A DNA stretch of 33,453 nt from an uncultured Clostridium sp. (GTDB lineage Bacteria > Bacillota > Clostridia > TANB77 > CAG-508): NCBI GenBank assembly GCA_946495905.1, contig CAMMEP010000004.1, positions 1 through 33,453 on the forward strand. The letters are read 5' to 3'. The notes beneath the pieces are model-generated. The model made no database searches. It was not told the origin of the DNA and saw only the letters and a program-made list of their open reading frames with translations. Positions 9,223 through 18,109 of this stretch are shown in pieces. The position numbers were made by a program, and so were the translations under genes. Each line of letters opens with the position of its first letter. The stretch's first letter is position 1.

Positions 9223-11899
9223 ATCCCTATTCAAATTTCCATACGTATACTGTTTTCCTTCCAATTTGGTTCCATGAATAGCTGCTTTCGCAATTGCATT
9301 TATTTCATCAATGGTTTCATCTAGTAAATCAATTCTAAGGCAAGAAATACCAGTATTCATATGCGTCGTGCAAGTGGTTTTGCTATTAAATATTGTGGTT
9401 ACTGTTTGAATGTTATCTGGCAAAATTCTAAATTCGAATCCGAAGTCTATCACGCAAATAATATTTATTAAAAGTACCACATCTCATTTTACAAGTAGGA
9501 TAACATTTATTAGAAACTCCAAGTAAACAATAATTCATTTTCATGATAGGAGTATTTCCATAAACAATAAGTTCTAAAGGGATGGAGCCATTTTCTATTT
9601 GAAAAATTTGACGAATATCTTCCAAATTTAATTCTGGGGACAATGTAATTCTTTGCAAACCTAAATCTCTAAAACAAGTTACACTGGCAGAATTAAATAC
9701 ATTCAAACTAAAATTTCCTATTAATTCATAATTCTTTTTATACTTTTCTAATAATGTTAAATCTCCTAAACTAGATACAACAAATCCTGCAATATTGTAT
9801 TGCTCCATTAAATCTTCAAGCCCATGCTTTATTACATTTTTATAGTTTGCCTTTATTATGGCTGGCATGTATATGTAAGTTTTAAAATTTGAAGTAATGG
9901 TTTTTAAAGTAGGAGCAAGCTCTTTTCTCATAAAAAATCGTAAAGGCATATAAACACAAGATATATACTTTTTAGATAATTTAGTATAATCAAATTCAGG
10001 ATGCAATATGTTAAAATAAGCAGCAACGCTCTTGTTTATTTCCATTGTAGCATTCTTTTCTTTAGAAGCGTCTACTTCTTGTAAAGTGTCTACGCTAGGA
10101 AGCATGCGAGAATTACTTTTTCCATTAGCATGATGTAAATATTTATCATATATATTATCTAATTTAGTATCCTCAAAAGAAGCGACTCTTTTCTTTCTAG
10201 CAATAATTATATTCTCCAGCTTCGTTAATGCAATTCTTCGAAGTTCATTTAATTCTTTAATACTAGGGATAAATACATCATCATCTAAATCAACATCAAT
10301 GGTAACAAAGGTAAAAGGAGTATTATTGGTTTTCATAATTTGAGATACTATTCTGTCTGTGGTAATAGGGTTTGTTAATGCTTTCTCCGAAATTAAATTA
10401 GACTGCACTTTTATAGCTATGTCTTTATACAATTTACTATTAAGTCTTTCAGGAGGAAAAACATATTTGCTTTTGGAGACATTTTCCATTTTATGTTTTT
10501 CGCTATAATCCATATGAATTTCCATACGAATAGGGGCATCCTTTTTAATTATCATTTTACAATATAGTGGAAGCTTTCTATTTTCACTATTGTATGAATT
10601 TTTGGCTTCTTCTAATTGGGTTTTACTAGATAATTTGTAAATTTTATCCCCTACATGAATGTTTCCTTTCATTCTGCCAATAACGACTTTTTCTCCTATA
10701 CTAGCATTTGCAATATTATTACTATCCATCATAAGTTCAGAAACGGTATATTTGGTATTTTCATTTTCAAAATTAATAGTATCTCCTATAGCTAATTTTT
10801 CGTTTAATAATAATTTAATATGACCTTTCAATTTATTGTATCCAGCAACATTTCCAATATAAATTCCCATATTATTTGGTTTTTCTTTATATACTAAATT
10901 ATGATTGGCAGAAGTAGATAAATGTCCAGAGGAGAACCCACCTCTATTAAATATTTGCTTCAAAGCTAGAATGTCTTTTTCATCTACTATGTATTCTTCT
11001 TCGTTTAATACCTTATCAATATATTTTCGGTAAATTCTTGTTACAATTGCAACATATTCAGGAGATTTTAACCTGCCCTCAATCTTGAAACACTTAACAC
11101 CTGCCTCAATTAATTGCGGGATAAAATCAAGAGAACATAAATCACGAGGGCTAATTAAATAACCTTTATCAATAACAGTTTCTGCGGATTCTCTTTGAAC
11201 AATGTGGTTAAAATTAGAGTGAAAAGATAAAGTATGGGTAGTTTTTTTGTCATTTCTTCCTGAAGGTGCAGAAAACGGCTCTTTTTCTATTAATTCATAA
11301 GGAAGTCTGCATGGTTGAGCACATCTACCGCGATTACCAGAACGACCACCAACCATACTAGAAAAAAAGCATTGACCAGAATAGGAGATACATAGAGCTC
11401 CATGAATAAAAGTTTCTATTTCAATATTAGAGTGGCTACAAATATACTCTATTTCTTGGATGGATAATTCTCTAGAAAGCACTGCTCTAGAATAGCCTAA
11501 CTTTTCTAATTCTTGTACCCCTTCTAGGTTATGAATTGTCATTTGTGTACTTGCATGAATAGGAAGGTATGGAAATAACTTCCTTAAAAATTGTGCTAGC
11601 CCAACATCTTGAACAATTAAAGCGTCAATTCCAAGTTCATAGGCCTTTTTTGCTAATAAAACGGCATCTTTAAATTCCGTATCTTTAATTAGCGTATTTA
11701 GTGTTAAATGCGTTTTTACATTTCGTAAAGCGCAATAATTAATTGCTTTTTCTAGCTCATCTGCATCAAAGTTAGTGGCAGAAGCCCTTGCATTAAATAA
11801 ATTGCCACCAAAATATACACTGTCAGCACCATTTTGTACTGCTGCTTGTAAGCATTCAAAATCTCCAGCAGGAGCTAATAGTTCTATTTCATGTTTCAT
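9217..11899 (-). pseudogene. U32 family peptidase, single-base frameshift near the C-terminus
   Basis: On the minus strand the frame starts MKHEIELLAPAGDF, the classic U32 beginning, and runs through VYFGG, the STQMTIHN segment and the cysteine motif CAQPCRLPYEL. A DUF3656-like insert and a second U32-like section follow (YNIAGFVVSSLGDL; CYPTCKMRCGTF). After YYLRDRL the frame ends at 9428. The expected continuation GFEFRILPDN lies in another frame and runs to a stop at 9217. One extra base within 9442-9445 explains this, and the span of 2683 bases is one more than a multiple of three. Repaired, the protein would have 893 residues. Family members act in tRNA or rRNA hydroxylation or as peptidases. 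The start at 11899 has AAAGGA upstream; an upstream in-frame start would add an unlikely hydrophobic extension. Confidence 0.85.
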
Positions 11900-11950
11900 T
11901 ATTTGGTTCGTCCTTTCTAACTTTATATAAATGATTGAATATTTAAGCTT

Positions 11951-11979
11951 ATTATAGTATATACAAAATAAAAAAGCAA
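11951..11979 (-). promoter_or_regulatory. Sigma-A type promoter for the U32 gene
   Basis: On the minus strand TTGCTT (11974-11979) is followed after 17 bases by a perfect TATAAT (11951-11956). The start codon is about 50 bases further on. Confidence 0.65.
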
Positions 11980-12136
11980 ATGAAAATAGAATGTAACAAC
12001 AAATTAATTTCTTGCATATAATATATAAACACAAAGAGGAGTCGGTTTGAAGAGGATAACTAAAATAATGTGTAAAATGAACTAGCTTAAAATGTAAAAT
12101 TCAAACTAATTTTACCTCGGAAAGGATGGAAAAAGA

Positions 12137-12289
12137 ATGCAAGAAGAAAGTAGAGATTGTTGTTGCAATAATAATGGATTCTTAGGTAACCTATTTGGCG
12201 GATGTGGATGTGGAGATAATAGTATATTATTCTTCATACTAATATTTTTAATATTATTCTGCAACTGTGGATGTGGATGCAATCGATAG
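12137..12289 (+). CDS. Tiny Cys/Gly-rich single-pass membrane protein
   Basis: This is a 50-residue frame. It has a Cys/Asn-rich head (RDCCCNNNGF), the motif FGGCGCGDNS, one hydrophobic segment of about 14 residues (ILFFILIFLILF) and a Cys/Gly tail, CNCGCGCNR. GGAAAGGATGG lies just before the ATG. A small hairpin (12094-12101 with 12108-12115) precedes that site, and a strong terminator follows the stop. These flanks support a real gene. The pattern of short Gly/Cys-rich ends around one hydrophobic stretch resembles small clostridial proteins often listed as high-cysteine or sporulation-associated. The function is not known, and the spore link is only an inference. Confidence 0.7.
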   Translation: MQEESRDCCCNNNGFLGNLFGGCGCGDNSILFFILIFLILFCNCGCGCNR

Positions 12290-12300
12290 AACATAACTTT

Positions 12301-12328
12301 ACAGAAGCATTTTGCTTCTGTTTTTTTT
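12301..12328 (+). terminator. Rho-independent terminator after the tiny membrane protein
   Basis: ACAGAAGC (12301-12308) pairs with GCTTCTGT (12314-12321), with a five-base loop followed by eight T residues. Confidence 0.92.
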
Positions 12329-12347
12329 GTAATAATGTCCTAACTTC

Positions 12348-12376
12348 TTGACAAACTCTAAACATATTGATAATAT
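12348..12376 (+). promoter_or_regulatory. Sigma-A type promoter for the yqeG-prepilin peptidase pair
   Basis: A perfect TTGACA (12348-12353) is followed after 17 bases by TAATAT (12371-12376). The yqeG start is 25 bases downstream. Confidence 0.65.
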
Positions 12377-12400
12377 TATGGTTGAAGAAATGAGGGAACC

Positions 12401-12907
12401 ATGATTTATCCAAAGGAATATTTAAACAGTGTTAAAGATATAAATTTAGAACTATTGCATAAAAATAATATAAAAGGCTTAATTTTAGATGTGGATAATA
12501 CGCTAATTAATCTAGATAGAAAAATGCCAGCTGGTGTTTCTAGCTGGGCGAAAGATTTAAAAGCAAATGGAATTAAAATTTGCATTTTATCTAATAGTAA
12601 TCATCTAGATAAAGTAGAAGCAGTTGCAAAAATAATTGAGGTACCATATATATTTTTTGGAAAAAAACCACTAAAATCTGGCTTTTTACGTGCAAGAGAT
12701 ATTTTAAAGTTACCAAACGAAAATATTGCTGTAGTAGGAGATCAAATTTTTACGGATATTATTGGCGCTAATCGTTGCCAAATGTTTTCTATTTTAGTAA
12801 AACCAATTGAAGAAAAAGATTATTTAATAACAAGAATAAAAAGACCAATAGAAAGATTTATTATAAAAAGATTTGAAAAGAAAAAAAGAAAAGAAAGCCT
12901 AAGATAA
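12401..12907 (+). CDS. yqeG: YqeG family HAD-IIIA phosphatase
   Basis: This 168-residue protein belongs to the HAD superfamily. Motif I is LDVDNTLINLD with the two catalytic aspartates, motif II is ILSNSN, and a later motif is VVGDQIFTDIIGAN. The arrangement and length match the YqeG subfamily of Firmicutes; mitochondrial relatives dephosphorylate phosphatidylglycerophosphate. The substrate here cannot be read from the sequence. The C-terminus is very basic (RFEKKKRKES). GAGGG precedes the ATG, and the prepilin peptidase gene starts 18 bp after the stop, so the two probably share a transcript. Confidence 0.9.
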   Translation: MIYPKEYLNSVKDINLELLHKNNIKGLILDVDNTLINLDRKMPAGVSSWAKDLKANGIKICILSNSNHLDKVEAVAKIIEVPYIFFGKKPLKSGFLRARDILKLPNENIAVVGDQIFTDIIGANRCQMFSILVKPIEEKDYLITRIKRPIERFIIKRFEKKKRKESLR

Positions 12908-12925
12908 AACTAGAGGAGGAAAAAA

Positions 12926-13666
12926 ATGTACATTAATGATATACATATACTAACTTATGTGGTAGCAGGAGTAATAGGATTAATAATAGGACAATTTATA
13001 GATTGGTGCAATATACGATTACCAGAGTATAAAAAAATATTTTCAAGAGAATTTTTTAAAGAATATTTAAAAAATTGTAAGCCAAAATATTTACTAATGG
13101 TAATTGTTGCAGTTTTATATATTGCACTTTTATATTTTAAAGGAATGACCATAGAAACTTTAAAATTTATGTTTTTAATTCCTATGCTTATAAGTGCCTT
13201 TGCAATTGATTTAAAATTACAAATCATACCAAACCGATTAACTCTTACCATATTTGAAACAGGCTTAGTATTTACCTTTGCAGAAACATTACTTACTACA
13301 AATTTTGGAATAAGTATTTTTATTGACCGAATTTTGGGAATGCTAGTTGGTGGAGGAATATTCCTACTTATTACACTAATTGGAGGAGCAATTGCAGGAA
13401 AAGAAGCCATGGGCTTTGGGGATGTAAAATTAATGGGAGCTTTAGGACTTTTCTATGGTTGGCTTAATATGATACTAATTTCTGTTATGGCATTTCTATT
13501 TGCAGCAGTAGTAAGTATTATCATACTAATAGCTAGAAGAAAGAAATTTAGCGAATATATACCATTTGGACCATTCATCGTAGTAGCATGTATGATACCA
13601 ATTTTTGTAGAAACACCAGAGTTACTGTTTATTTTACTTAAAATATTCTCACTTGGAACGTATTAA
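12926..13666 (+). CDS. Prepilin peptidase, A24 family
   Basis: This 246-residue integral membrane aspartyl protease is predicted to cleave type IV prepilin-like leaders after glycine. The two catalytic aspartates lie in AIDLKLQIIPN (D95) and GFGDVKLMGALG (D166), matching the family motifs. About seven hydrophobic segments are visible. The N-terminal part (GQFIDWCNIRLPEY) resembles the start of the usual N-methylase domain but is short and lacks the paired zinc cysteines. The enzyme may therefore cleave without methylating; this is inferred from the absence. AGAGGAGG lies before the start. The gene could serve the prepilin-like protein at 30428-31726 as well as unseen pilins. Confidence 0.88.
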   Translation: MYINDIHILTYVVAGVIGLIIGQFIDWCNIRLPEYKKIFSREFFKEYLKNCKPKYLLMVIVAVLYIALLYFKGMTIETLKFMFLIPMLISAFAIDLKLQIIPNRLTLTIFETGLVFTFAETLLTTNFGISIFIDRILGMLVGGGIFLLITLIGGAIAGKEAMGFGDVKLMGALGLFYGWLNMILISVMAFLFAAVVSIIILIARRKKFSEYIPFGPFIVVACMIPIFVETPELLFILLKIFSLGTY

Positions 13667-13681
13667 AAAAAGAAACAATAG

Positions 13682-13750
13682 ATGTAGTATTGTTACAATT
13701 CACAGATTGTTCTGACAAAAAAACAATCATGAATAGTAATGTAGTATCAT
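13682..13750. repeat. Imperfect palindrome related to the ends of the core elements
   Basis: TTGTTACAATTCACAG at 13690-13705 differs by one or two bases from the outer ends at 9020 and 29862. GATTGTT (13705-13711) pairs with AACAATC (13722-13728), and further outward ATTCA faces TGAAT. No core or private arm is present, so this looks like a coreless relative. It lies between the prepilin peptidase and the Xaa-Pro peptidase. Confidence 0.45.
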
Positions 13751-13765
13751 AAAGGGGGAGTTTTT

Positions 13766-14833
13766 ATGAATCCTAAAATAAAATGGCTAAGAGATAAAAT
13801 AAATATGGAAAATATGCAAGGAATGATAATATCCAATCCAGTAAATATTAGGTATTTAACAGGAATAGAAGCAGAAGGAGTACTGCTAATTACTAGAAAA
13901 GAAAACTTTTTTATTACAGACGGTAGGTATTTAGAAGAGGTTAAATCTACCTTAACAATTAATGATGGAATTATTGTGAATGATATTGCCAATATTTCGA
14001 GAGACGATTATGAAAATTTCTTTCTCTTTTGCGAAAATGTAGGATTCGAAGAAAACTATATAACCTATGCAACTTATAAAAAATATATTGAACGATATAA
14101 AATAAATAATTTTGAAGAAACAGAATTTTTAATTGAAAAACAACGTATGATTAAAGACGATGAAGAAATAGGATATATTGAAAAAGCATGCTACATTACA
14201 GATTTATGCTTTAGTCATTTGTGTGATTATATCAAAATAGGAATGACAGAAAAACAAATAGCTTATGAAATAGAAAAATTTTATAGAGACAATGGAACCG
14301 ATGGCTTAGCTTTTGATACTATTGTAGCCTCTGGAAAAAATTCTTCTAAACCACATGCTGTTCCTACGGATAAAAAAATAGAAGCTGGAGATGCTATTAC
14401 CATAGATATGGGATGCAAATACAAAGGCTATTGCTCTGATATGACAAGAACAATATTTGCAGGTTATGTACCTGTTCAAATACAAAAGGTATATGACTTA
14501 GTATTAAAAAATGAATTACAGACTTTAAAAGAGTATAAAGAGGGAGCTAGCATTCGAGTTGTCTCCAAAATGGTAGAAAATGATTTTAAATTAAATGGTT
14601 ACGATTTAGTGCATAGCTTAGGCCATGGAATTGGTCTAGAAATACACGAAATGCCGTATATTAATAGCAAAAATGACAATGCTTTAAAAGCAAATATGGT
14701 AGTTTCTAATGAACCAGGAATTTATATGCCAGGAAATTTTGGTGTAAGAATTGAAGATACTTGTTTAATTACAAAATCTGGATGTATAAATTTAACGAAA
14801 TCGGATAAAAATTATATTATTGTAGATAAATAA
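13766..14833 (+). CDS. Xaa-Pro aminopeptidase / dipeptidase, M24 family
   Basis: This 355-residue cytoplasmic metallopeptidase removes residues next to proline. It has an N-terminal creatinase-like domain (MIISNPVNIRYLTGIEAEG; FITDGRYLEE) and a C-terminal pita-bread domain with the M24 metal ligands. These are the aspartates in ITIDMGCKYKGYCSDMTRT (about 213 and 224), the histidine in HSLGHGIGLEIHE, and the glutamates in NEPGIYMPG and VRIEDT. All five ligands appear intact. AAGGGGGAG precedes the start. The gene stands upstream of efp, a conserved neighbourhood in Firmicutes (yqhT-efp), but efp also has its own likely promoter. Confidence 0.94.
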   Translation: MNPKIKWLRDKINMENMQGMIISNPVNIRYLTGIEAEGVLLITRKENFFITDGRYLEEVKSTLTINDGIIVNDIANISRDDYENFFLFCENVGFEENYITYATYKKYIERYKINNFEETEFLIEKQRMIKDDEEIGYIEKACYITDLCFSHLCDYIKIGMTEKQIAYEIEKFYRDNGTDGLAFDTIVASGKNSSKPHAVPTDKKIEAGDAITIDMGCKYKGYCSDMTRTIFAGYVPVQIQKVYDLVLKNELQTLKEYKEGASIRVVSKMVENDFKLNGYDLVHSLGHGIGLEIHEMPYINSKNDNALKANMVVSNEPGIYMPGNFGVRIEDTCLITKSGCINLTKSDKNYIIVDK

Positions 14834-14844
14834 GAATATAATAC

Positions 14845-14873
14845 TTGATTTAAGATAAAATATATGGTAAAAT
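14845..14873 (+). promoter_or_regulatory. Probable promoter for efp
   Basis: TTGATT (14845-14850) and TAAAAT (14868-14873) are separated by 17 bases and lie about 40 bases before the efp start. Confidence 0.5.
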
Positions 14874-14914
14874 ATTGAATGTTAAAATTATGTTAATTGA
14901 AAGGGGTAATATAT

Positions 14915-15481
14915 ATGGCAGAAGTATATATGGCAGGAGATTTTAGAAATGGAACAACATTTGAAATGGATGGAAATGTATTTAAAGTAGTTGAATTCCA
15001 ACACGTAAAACCAGGAAAGGGAGCAGCTTTTGTTAGAACAAAATTAAAAAATGTAATAACAGGAGCAGTTTTAGAAAAAACATTTAACCCATCAGAAAAA
15101 TTCCCAGGAGCAGAAATTGAAAAAAGAGAAATGCAATATTTATATAATGATGGTGGTTTATATTATTTTATGGATAATGAAACTTATGAACAATTACCAC
15201 TTAATGCAGAGCAAATTGGTGATGGACTAAAATTCTTAAAGGAAAACATGAATGTAAAAATATTATCTTTTAAAGGAAATGTTTTCTCAGTAGAACCACC
15301 AATGTTCGTGGAATTAGAAGTTACATATACAGAACCAGGATTTGCTGGAAACACAACAACAACATCAGGAAAACCAGCAACACTAGAAAATGGATATAAA
15401 CTTACAGTACCTTTATTTGTAAATATTGGAGATGTTGTAAGAATCGATACAAGAACTGGGGAATATATGGAAAGGGTGTAA
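14915..15481 (+). CDS. efp: Translation elongation factor P
   Basis: EF-P binds ribosomes stalled at polyproline stretches and promotes peptide-bond formation. The product has 188 residues with the three KOW/OB domains expected. The loop [14 protein letters not shown] presents the lysine that is modified in many bacteria. The C-terminal signature ends [15 protein letters not shown]. The ATG at 14915 is chosen because AAGGGG lies at 14901-14906; an upstream in-frame TTG at 14897 overlaps that site. A zinc-ribbon protein gene follows 19 bp downstream. Confidence 0.97.
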   Translation: MAEVYMAGDFRNGTTFEMDGNVFKVVEFQHVKPGKGAAFVRTKLKNVITGAVLEKTFNPSEKFPGAEIEKREMQYLYNDGGLYYFMDNETYEQLPLNAEQIGDGLKFLKENMNVKILSFKGNVFSVEPPMFVELEVTYTEPGFAGNTTTTSGKPATLENGYKLTVPLFVNIGDVVRIDTRTGEYMERV

Positions 15482-15500
15482 GAAAGGAAGGATATTTTTA

Positions 15501-16031
15501 ATGTCTGATATAAAAGGTAAATATAAAAAAATTCTTGAGGATTTAGAAAATAATATTAAAGATCCAGAAGATTTACTTTATACCAAGGAAAAATTCATGG
15601 AATTAACACTAATTTTCATGGATATCGTTGACCGATTAACAGCTCTTACAGATGCCAGAATAAAGGAAATTGAAGAAAGACAAGAAGAAATAAATAGCAG
15701 AATAAGTAGTGTACAATCTATGGTAGATGAAATAGAAGGAGATATCTACGAAGATGATGACGAATATGAATTTGAAATTATTTGTCCTTATTGTAATTAT
15801 GAATTTACTACCGATATAGAAGATGGTGAAAAAGAAGAAGTGAAATGTCCTAATTGCAATAATATTATCGAACTAGATTGGAATGCAGAAGAGGAATTTT
15901 CTTGTGGAGGAGATTGCTCACATTGCTATCATGACGAAGTAGCAGAAGATAGTGTGGAATATAAAAAATCTAGCAAAAAGCATAAAGAAGAAAAGCAAGA
16001 AGACGATGAAAACGAAGATGAGGATATGTAA
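15501..16031 (+). CDS. CD1247-type protein with zinc ribbon and acidic tail
   Basis: This 176-residue protein has a helical N-terminus (residues 1-80, rich in Glu and Lys, probably coiled coil). A zinc ribbon follows, with CPYC and CPNC pairs (about residues 95-115), then an extra cysteine/histidine cluster, CGGDCSHCYH. The tail is strongly charged (many Lys, then Glu/Asp). The layout resembles the CD1247 N-terminal-domain proteins found next to efp in Clostridia. No function is established. GAAAGGAAGG precedes the ATG, and the terminator overlaps the stop codon. Confidence 0.8.
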   Translation: MSDIKGKYKKILEDLENNIKDPEDLLYTKEKFMELTLIFMDIVDRLTALTDARIKEIEERQEEINSRISSVQSMVDEIEGDIYEDDDEYEFEIICPYCNYEFTTDIEDGEKEEVKCPNCNNIIELDWNAEEEFSCGGDCSHCYHDEVAEDSVEYKKSSKKHKEEKQEDDENEDEDM

Positions 16032-16046
16032 GCCTCATCTTTTTTT
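16016..16046 (+). terminator. Terminator overlapping the end of the zinc-ribbon gene
   Basis: AGATGAGG (16016-16023) pairs with CCTCATCT (16033-16040). The nine-base loop contains the stop codon, and a T run extends to 16046. Confidence 0.85.
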
Positions 16047-16095
16047 CTGATAATGCATCAGGTTCAAATATATAATTCAAAAATATTATAATGTA

Positions 16096-16696
16096 TTAAA
16101 ACAGAGAAAGAGGGTCAATGTAGTTTCCGTTCACACGAACACCAAAATGTAAATGGGGACCAGTAGTAGCACCATTGGTAGGTATGCCATTTTCATCCGC
16201 ATACTGATTTCCTTTTACTCCATATACATATTTTGGACCAACATAGCCAATTACTTGACCTTGCATAACATGGTCACCGTACTTCTACAATATAGTTTGG
16301 AGAAACATGGCAATACGTAAATTTCATATTCCCGGAAGTTAAAGTTATAGTATATCCACCACCACCAAGAAAACTTGCAAAAGTTATTTCGCCAGAGGTA
16401 ACAGCTATTAGCTTACTTCCTTCGGGAGCTCCAATATCTAGTCCGGAATGGTAAGAAGAAGCACCAGCTGTGGGAGAAGTTCGATAACCAAAATAAGAAT
16501 TAATAGTAGTATATCCAGGGGAAGGCCATGCATAGCCAGAAGAGCTAATATCAATTACAAGATTACTGCCGTCAGAATAGGAATAAGAATTAAAAGAATC
16601 TGGAAATATTGGAATAAAGAAAATAGAAATAAATAAAATAATAAATAGAATACTGTAAATTAAAGTTTTAAAAGGTACAAAAAAACTATTAGACAT
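16096..16696 (-). pseudogene. M23 peptidase (LytM-type), broken by a one-base frameshift
   Basis: The minus strand encodes MSNSFFVPF, a membrane or signal segment of about 20 residues, and an M23 metallopeptidase domain. The zinc ligands of HSGLDIGAPEGS are in the first frame, which stops at 16274 after NYIVEVR. The rest of the domain is in the next frame: KYGDHVMQGQVIGYVGP, then the second zinc motif GPHLHFGV, ending NYIDPLSLF at 16096. One extra base at about 16282-16285 explains the break, and the 601-base span is one over a multiple of three. Repaired, it would be a 199-residue cell-wall endopeptidase. The start at 16696 has GTGAGG upstream. It lies downstream of the GtrA gene on the same strand. 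Confidence 0.85.
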
Positions 16697-16758
16697 ATAA
16701 AACCTCACTTTCTAACATCTAATAGCCCCCGAAAATATAAAAATAATTTTTTTCTATG

Positions 16759-17235
16759 TTAATTTTCTTCTTTGTTACTTGTTTTAAATGCAAAGAATTT
16801 ACTAATAAAGAAATTTAGAATAATTACAATTACTGTTATAATACATTTACTTACAATGAATGGAATTGGTACGTACTTAAATAATAATGAACCACCAATC
16901 GATTCAATAAACATTGTAGCAAGTCTTCCTAAAATAAAACGACAGAACTCAATAAATTTCTCACCAAATCCATTTGCTTGTGAATGAAAAACTAAATCCT
17001 TATTTGTAATATAAGCAACTAGCACAGCTAAAACAATAGCAATATTATTGGCTAAATTCTCATTAATATTAAAAAATTTTGTCATAATAGAAAAGGAACC
17101 TATATTTATAACAGTGGTAAGTACTCCAAATAATGCATATAGTATGACTTCTTTAGTAAAAATTTTTTTTACTAATTTGTTTTCCATTATTTTTTTACAA
17201 AAATTATTATTGCTTTTTTTCTCTATTTTTTCCAT
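16759..17235 (-). CDS. GtrA family membrane protein
   Basis: This is a 158-residue protein with four hydrophobic segments and the family pattern: LYALFGVLTTVINIGSF, then NNIAIVLAVLVAYITNKDLVF, then a C-terminal ILNFFISKFFAF. GtrA-like proteins are thought to flip or carry lipid-linked sugars for cell-surface glycan transfer. The substrate here is unknown, and no glycosyltransferase is directly attached. The N-terminal 25 residues are basic and cytoplasmic. AAAGGATTG precedes the start. The M23 peptidase lies 62 bp downstream and may be co-transcribed. Confidence 0.87.
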   Translation of the reverse strand: MEKIEKKSNNNFCKKIMENKLVKKIFTKEVILYALFGVLTTVINIGSFSIMTKFFNINENLANNIAIVLAVLVAYITNKDLVFHSQANGFGEKFIEFCRFILGRLATMFIESIGGSLLFKYVPIPFIVSKCIITVIVIILNFFISKFFAFKTSNKEEN

Positions 17236-17258
17236 ATTTTCAATCCTTTTATTAAATG

Positions 17259-17287
17259 AAAATGCACAATTAAAGAAAACTGTGCAT
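17259..17287 (-). terminator. Probable terminator of tRNA-Trp
   Basis: ATGCACA (17262-17268) pairs with TGTGCAT (17281-17287). On the minus strand the stem is followed by a short T-rich stretch (TTTTCATTT). Confidence 0.5.
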
Positions 17288-17342
17288 CAATGATTTTGTA
17301 AATTAGTTCATACAAGTCACCATAGAATGAATTATATTTATT

Positions 17343-17418
17343 TGGCAGGGGTACTAAGATTCGAACTCAGACTTGTGGTTTTGGAGACCATCGTGCTAAC
17401 CATTGACACTATACCCCT
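17343..17418 (-). tRNA. tRNA-Trp (CCA)
   Basis: On the minus strand the 76 bases fold as a cloverleaf. The acceptor is AGGGGTA with TACCCCT, the discriminator is G, and the CCA end is encoded (17343-17345). The anticodon stem ATGGT/ACCAC encloses the loop CTCCAAA, giving anticodon CCA at 17382-17384. The T-loop TTCGAAT is typical. Confidence 0.96.
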
Positions 17419-17490
17419 ATAAACATTACTTTATTATATTAGCATAAAAATAAAATTTATGCAATAGAAATTGAAAAAAAATTAAAATTA

Positions 17491-17529
17491 CAAAAGTGGA
17501 CTCAAATATTAACATTGAGTCCACTTTTG
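17491..17529. terminator. Strong 15-bp hairpin downstream of the unknown gene
   Basis: CAAAAGTGGACTCAA (17491-17505) and TTGAGTCCACTTTTG (17515-17529) are perfectly complementary around a nine-base loop. On the minus strand the stem is followed by a T-rich run, so it probably ends the gene at 17538-18023. Its left half is repeated at 18124-18143. Confidence 0.75.
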
Positions 17530-17537
17530 AGGCCATG

Positions 17538-18023
17538 CTATTCTTCTTTTAGAGAATCTCTCTTATAGAAGTATAGCTTTAAGCTATTATTTTGGTTTTC
17601 GATAACCGCAATGAAGCGATTATCTTTAAAAAGCCACGCCTTGTAAGAAAGTTGAGGCTTTATCGACCAACTAAAATTATCGGCATTCTGGACTAATGCC
17701 GGAATTTCTGATAGATCCTGAACATCAAAACAATAAATTTTTTGGTCATTCAGAGAGTCGAATACGGGAACTAATACCCGTAATGCTGTTGCAATCTCAA
17801 TGCCAAGAGTGCCGTTAGCACCGCAAATAGCATCTACCGCATAGCAATAATCACTATCGTGATTAAATTTTGCTTTCTGATACAAATCATATACCAGATA
17901 GCGAATGCGTTGTCCTAAGAGTTGCACAGCCTTCTCAGCATTCTCCGGAACATTATCCTCTGTCCGAAGATAACAAGAAAATGCACCCTCGGGACAATAA
18001 CCTTCAACTTTTTTTTGTGTCAT
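17538..18023 (-). CDS. Hypothetical protein of higher G+C
   Basis: This 161-residue protein is not recognised. It has no signal peptide or membrane segment. It starts MTQKKVEGYCPEGAFSC and holds a helical middle (NAEKAVQLLGQRIRYLVYDLY), a Gly-containing segment CGANGTLGIEIA and an apparently beta-rich end (YKAWLFKDNRFIAVIENQ), perhaps a small alpha/beta domain. GGAGGAAAAAGTT precedes the start, a good promoter lies upstream and a strong hairpin lies downstream, so expression looks likely. The gene uses more C- and G-ending codons than its neighbours, at roughly 40% G+C by eye. A 20-base direct repeat flanks the whole unit, which points to recent acquisition. Confidence 0.75.
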   Translation of the reverse strand: MTQKKVEGYCPEGAFSCYLRTEDNVPENAEKAVQLLGQRIRYLVYDLYQKAKFNHDSDYCYAVDAICGANGTLGIEIATALRVLVPVFDSLNDQKIYCFDVQDLSEIPALVQNADNFSWSIKPQLSYKAWLFKDNRFIAVIENQNNSLKLYFYKRDSLKEE

Positions 18024-18080
18024 AACTTTTTCCTCCTATTATATGGCCTAATAGTTACCGCTCTTTTTGAGCATAAAATT

Positions 18081-18109
18081 ATTATACCATAATTTACATA
18101 AAAATACAA
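18081..18109 (-). promoter_or_regulatory. Promoter for the unknown gene
   Basis: On the minus strand TTGTAT (18104-18109) is followed after exactly 17 bases by a perfect TATAAT (18081-18086). The transcribed leader has a small GCTC/GAGC hairpin and then the GGAGG site. Confidence 0.65.

Noticed and set aside
9217-9480. Separate small gene on the minus strand
   Set aside because: Its residues from GFEFRILPDN onward are the expected C-terminus of the U32 protein; its first residues are out-of-frame U32 sequence.
13755-13992. Minus-strand open frame opposite the Xaa-Pro peptidase
   Set aside because: It is antisense to a gene with a complete set of catalytic residues and has no ribosome binding site.
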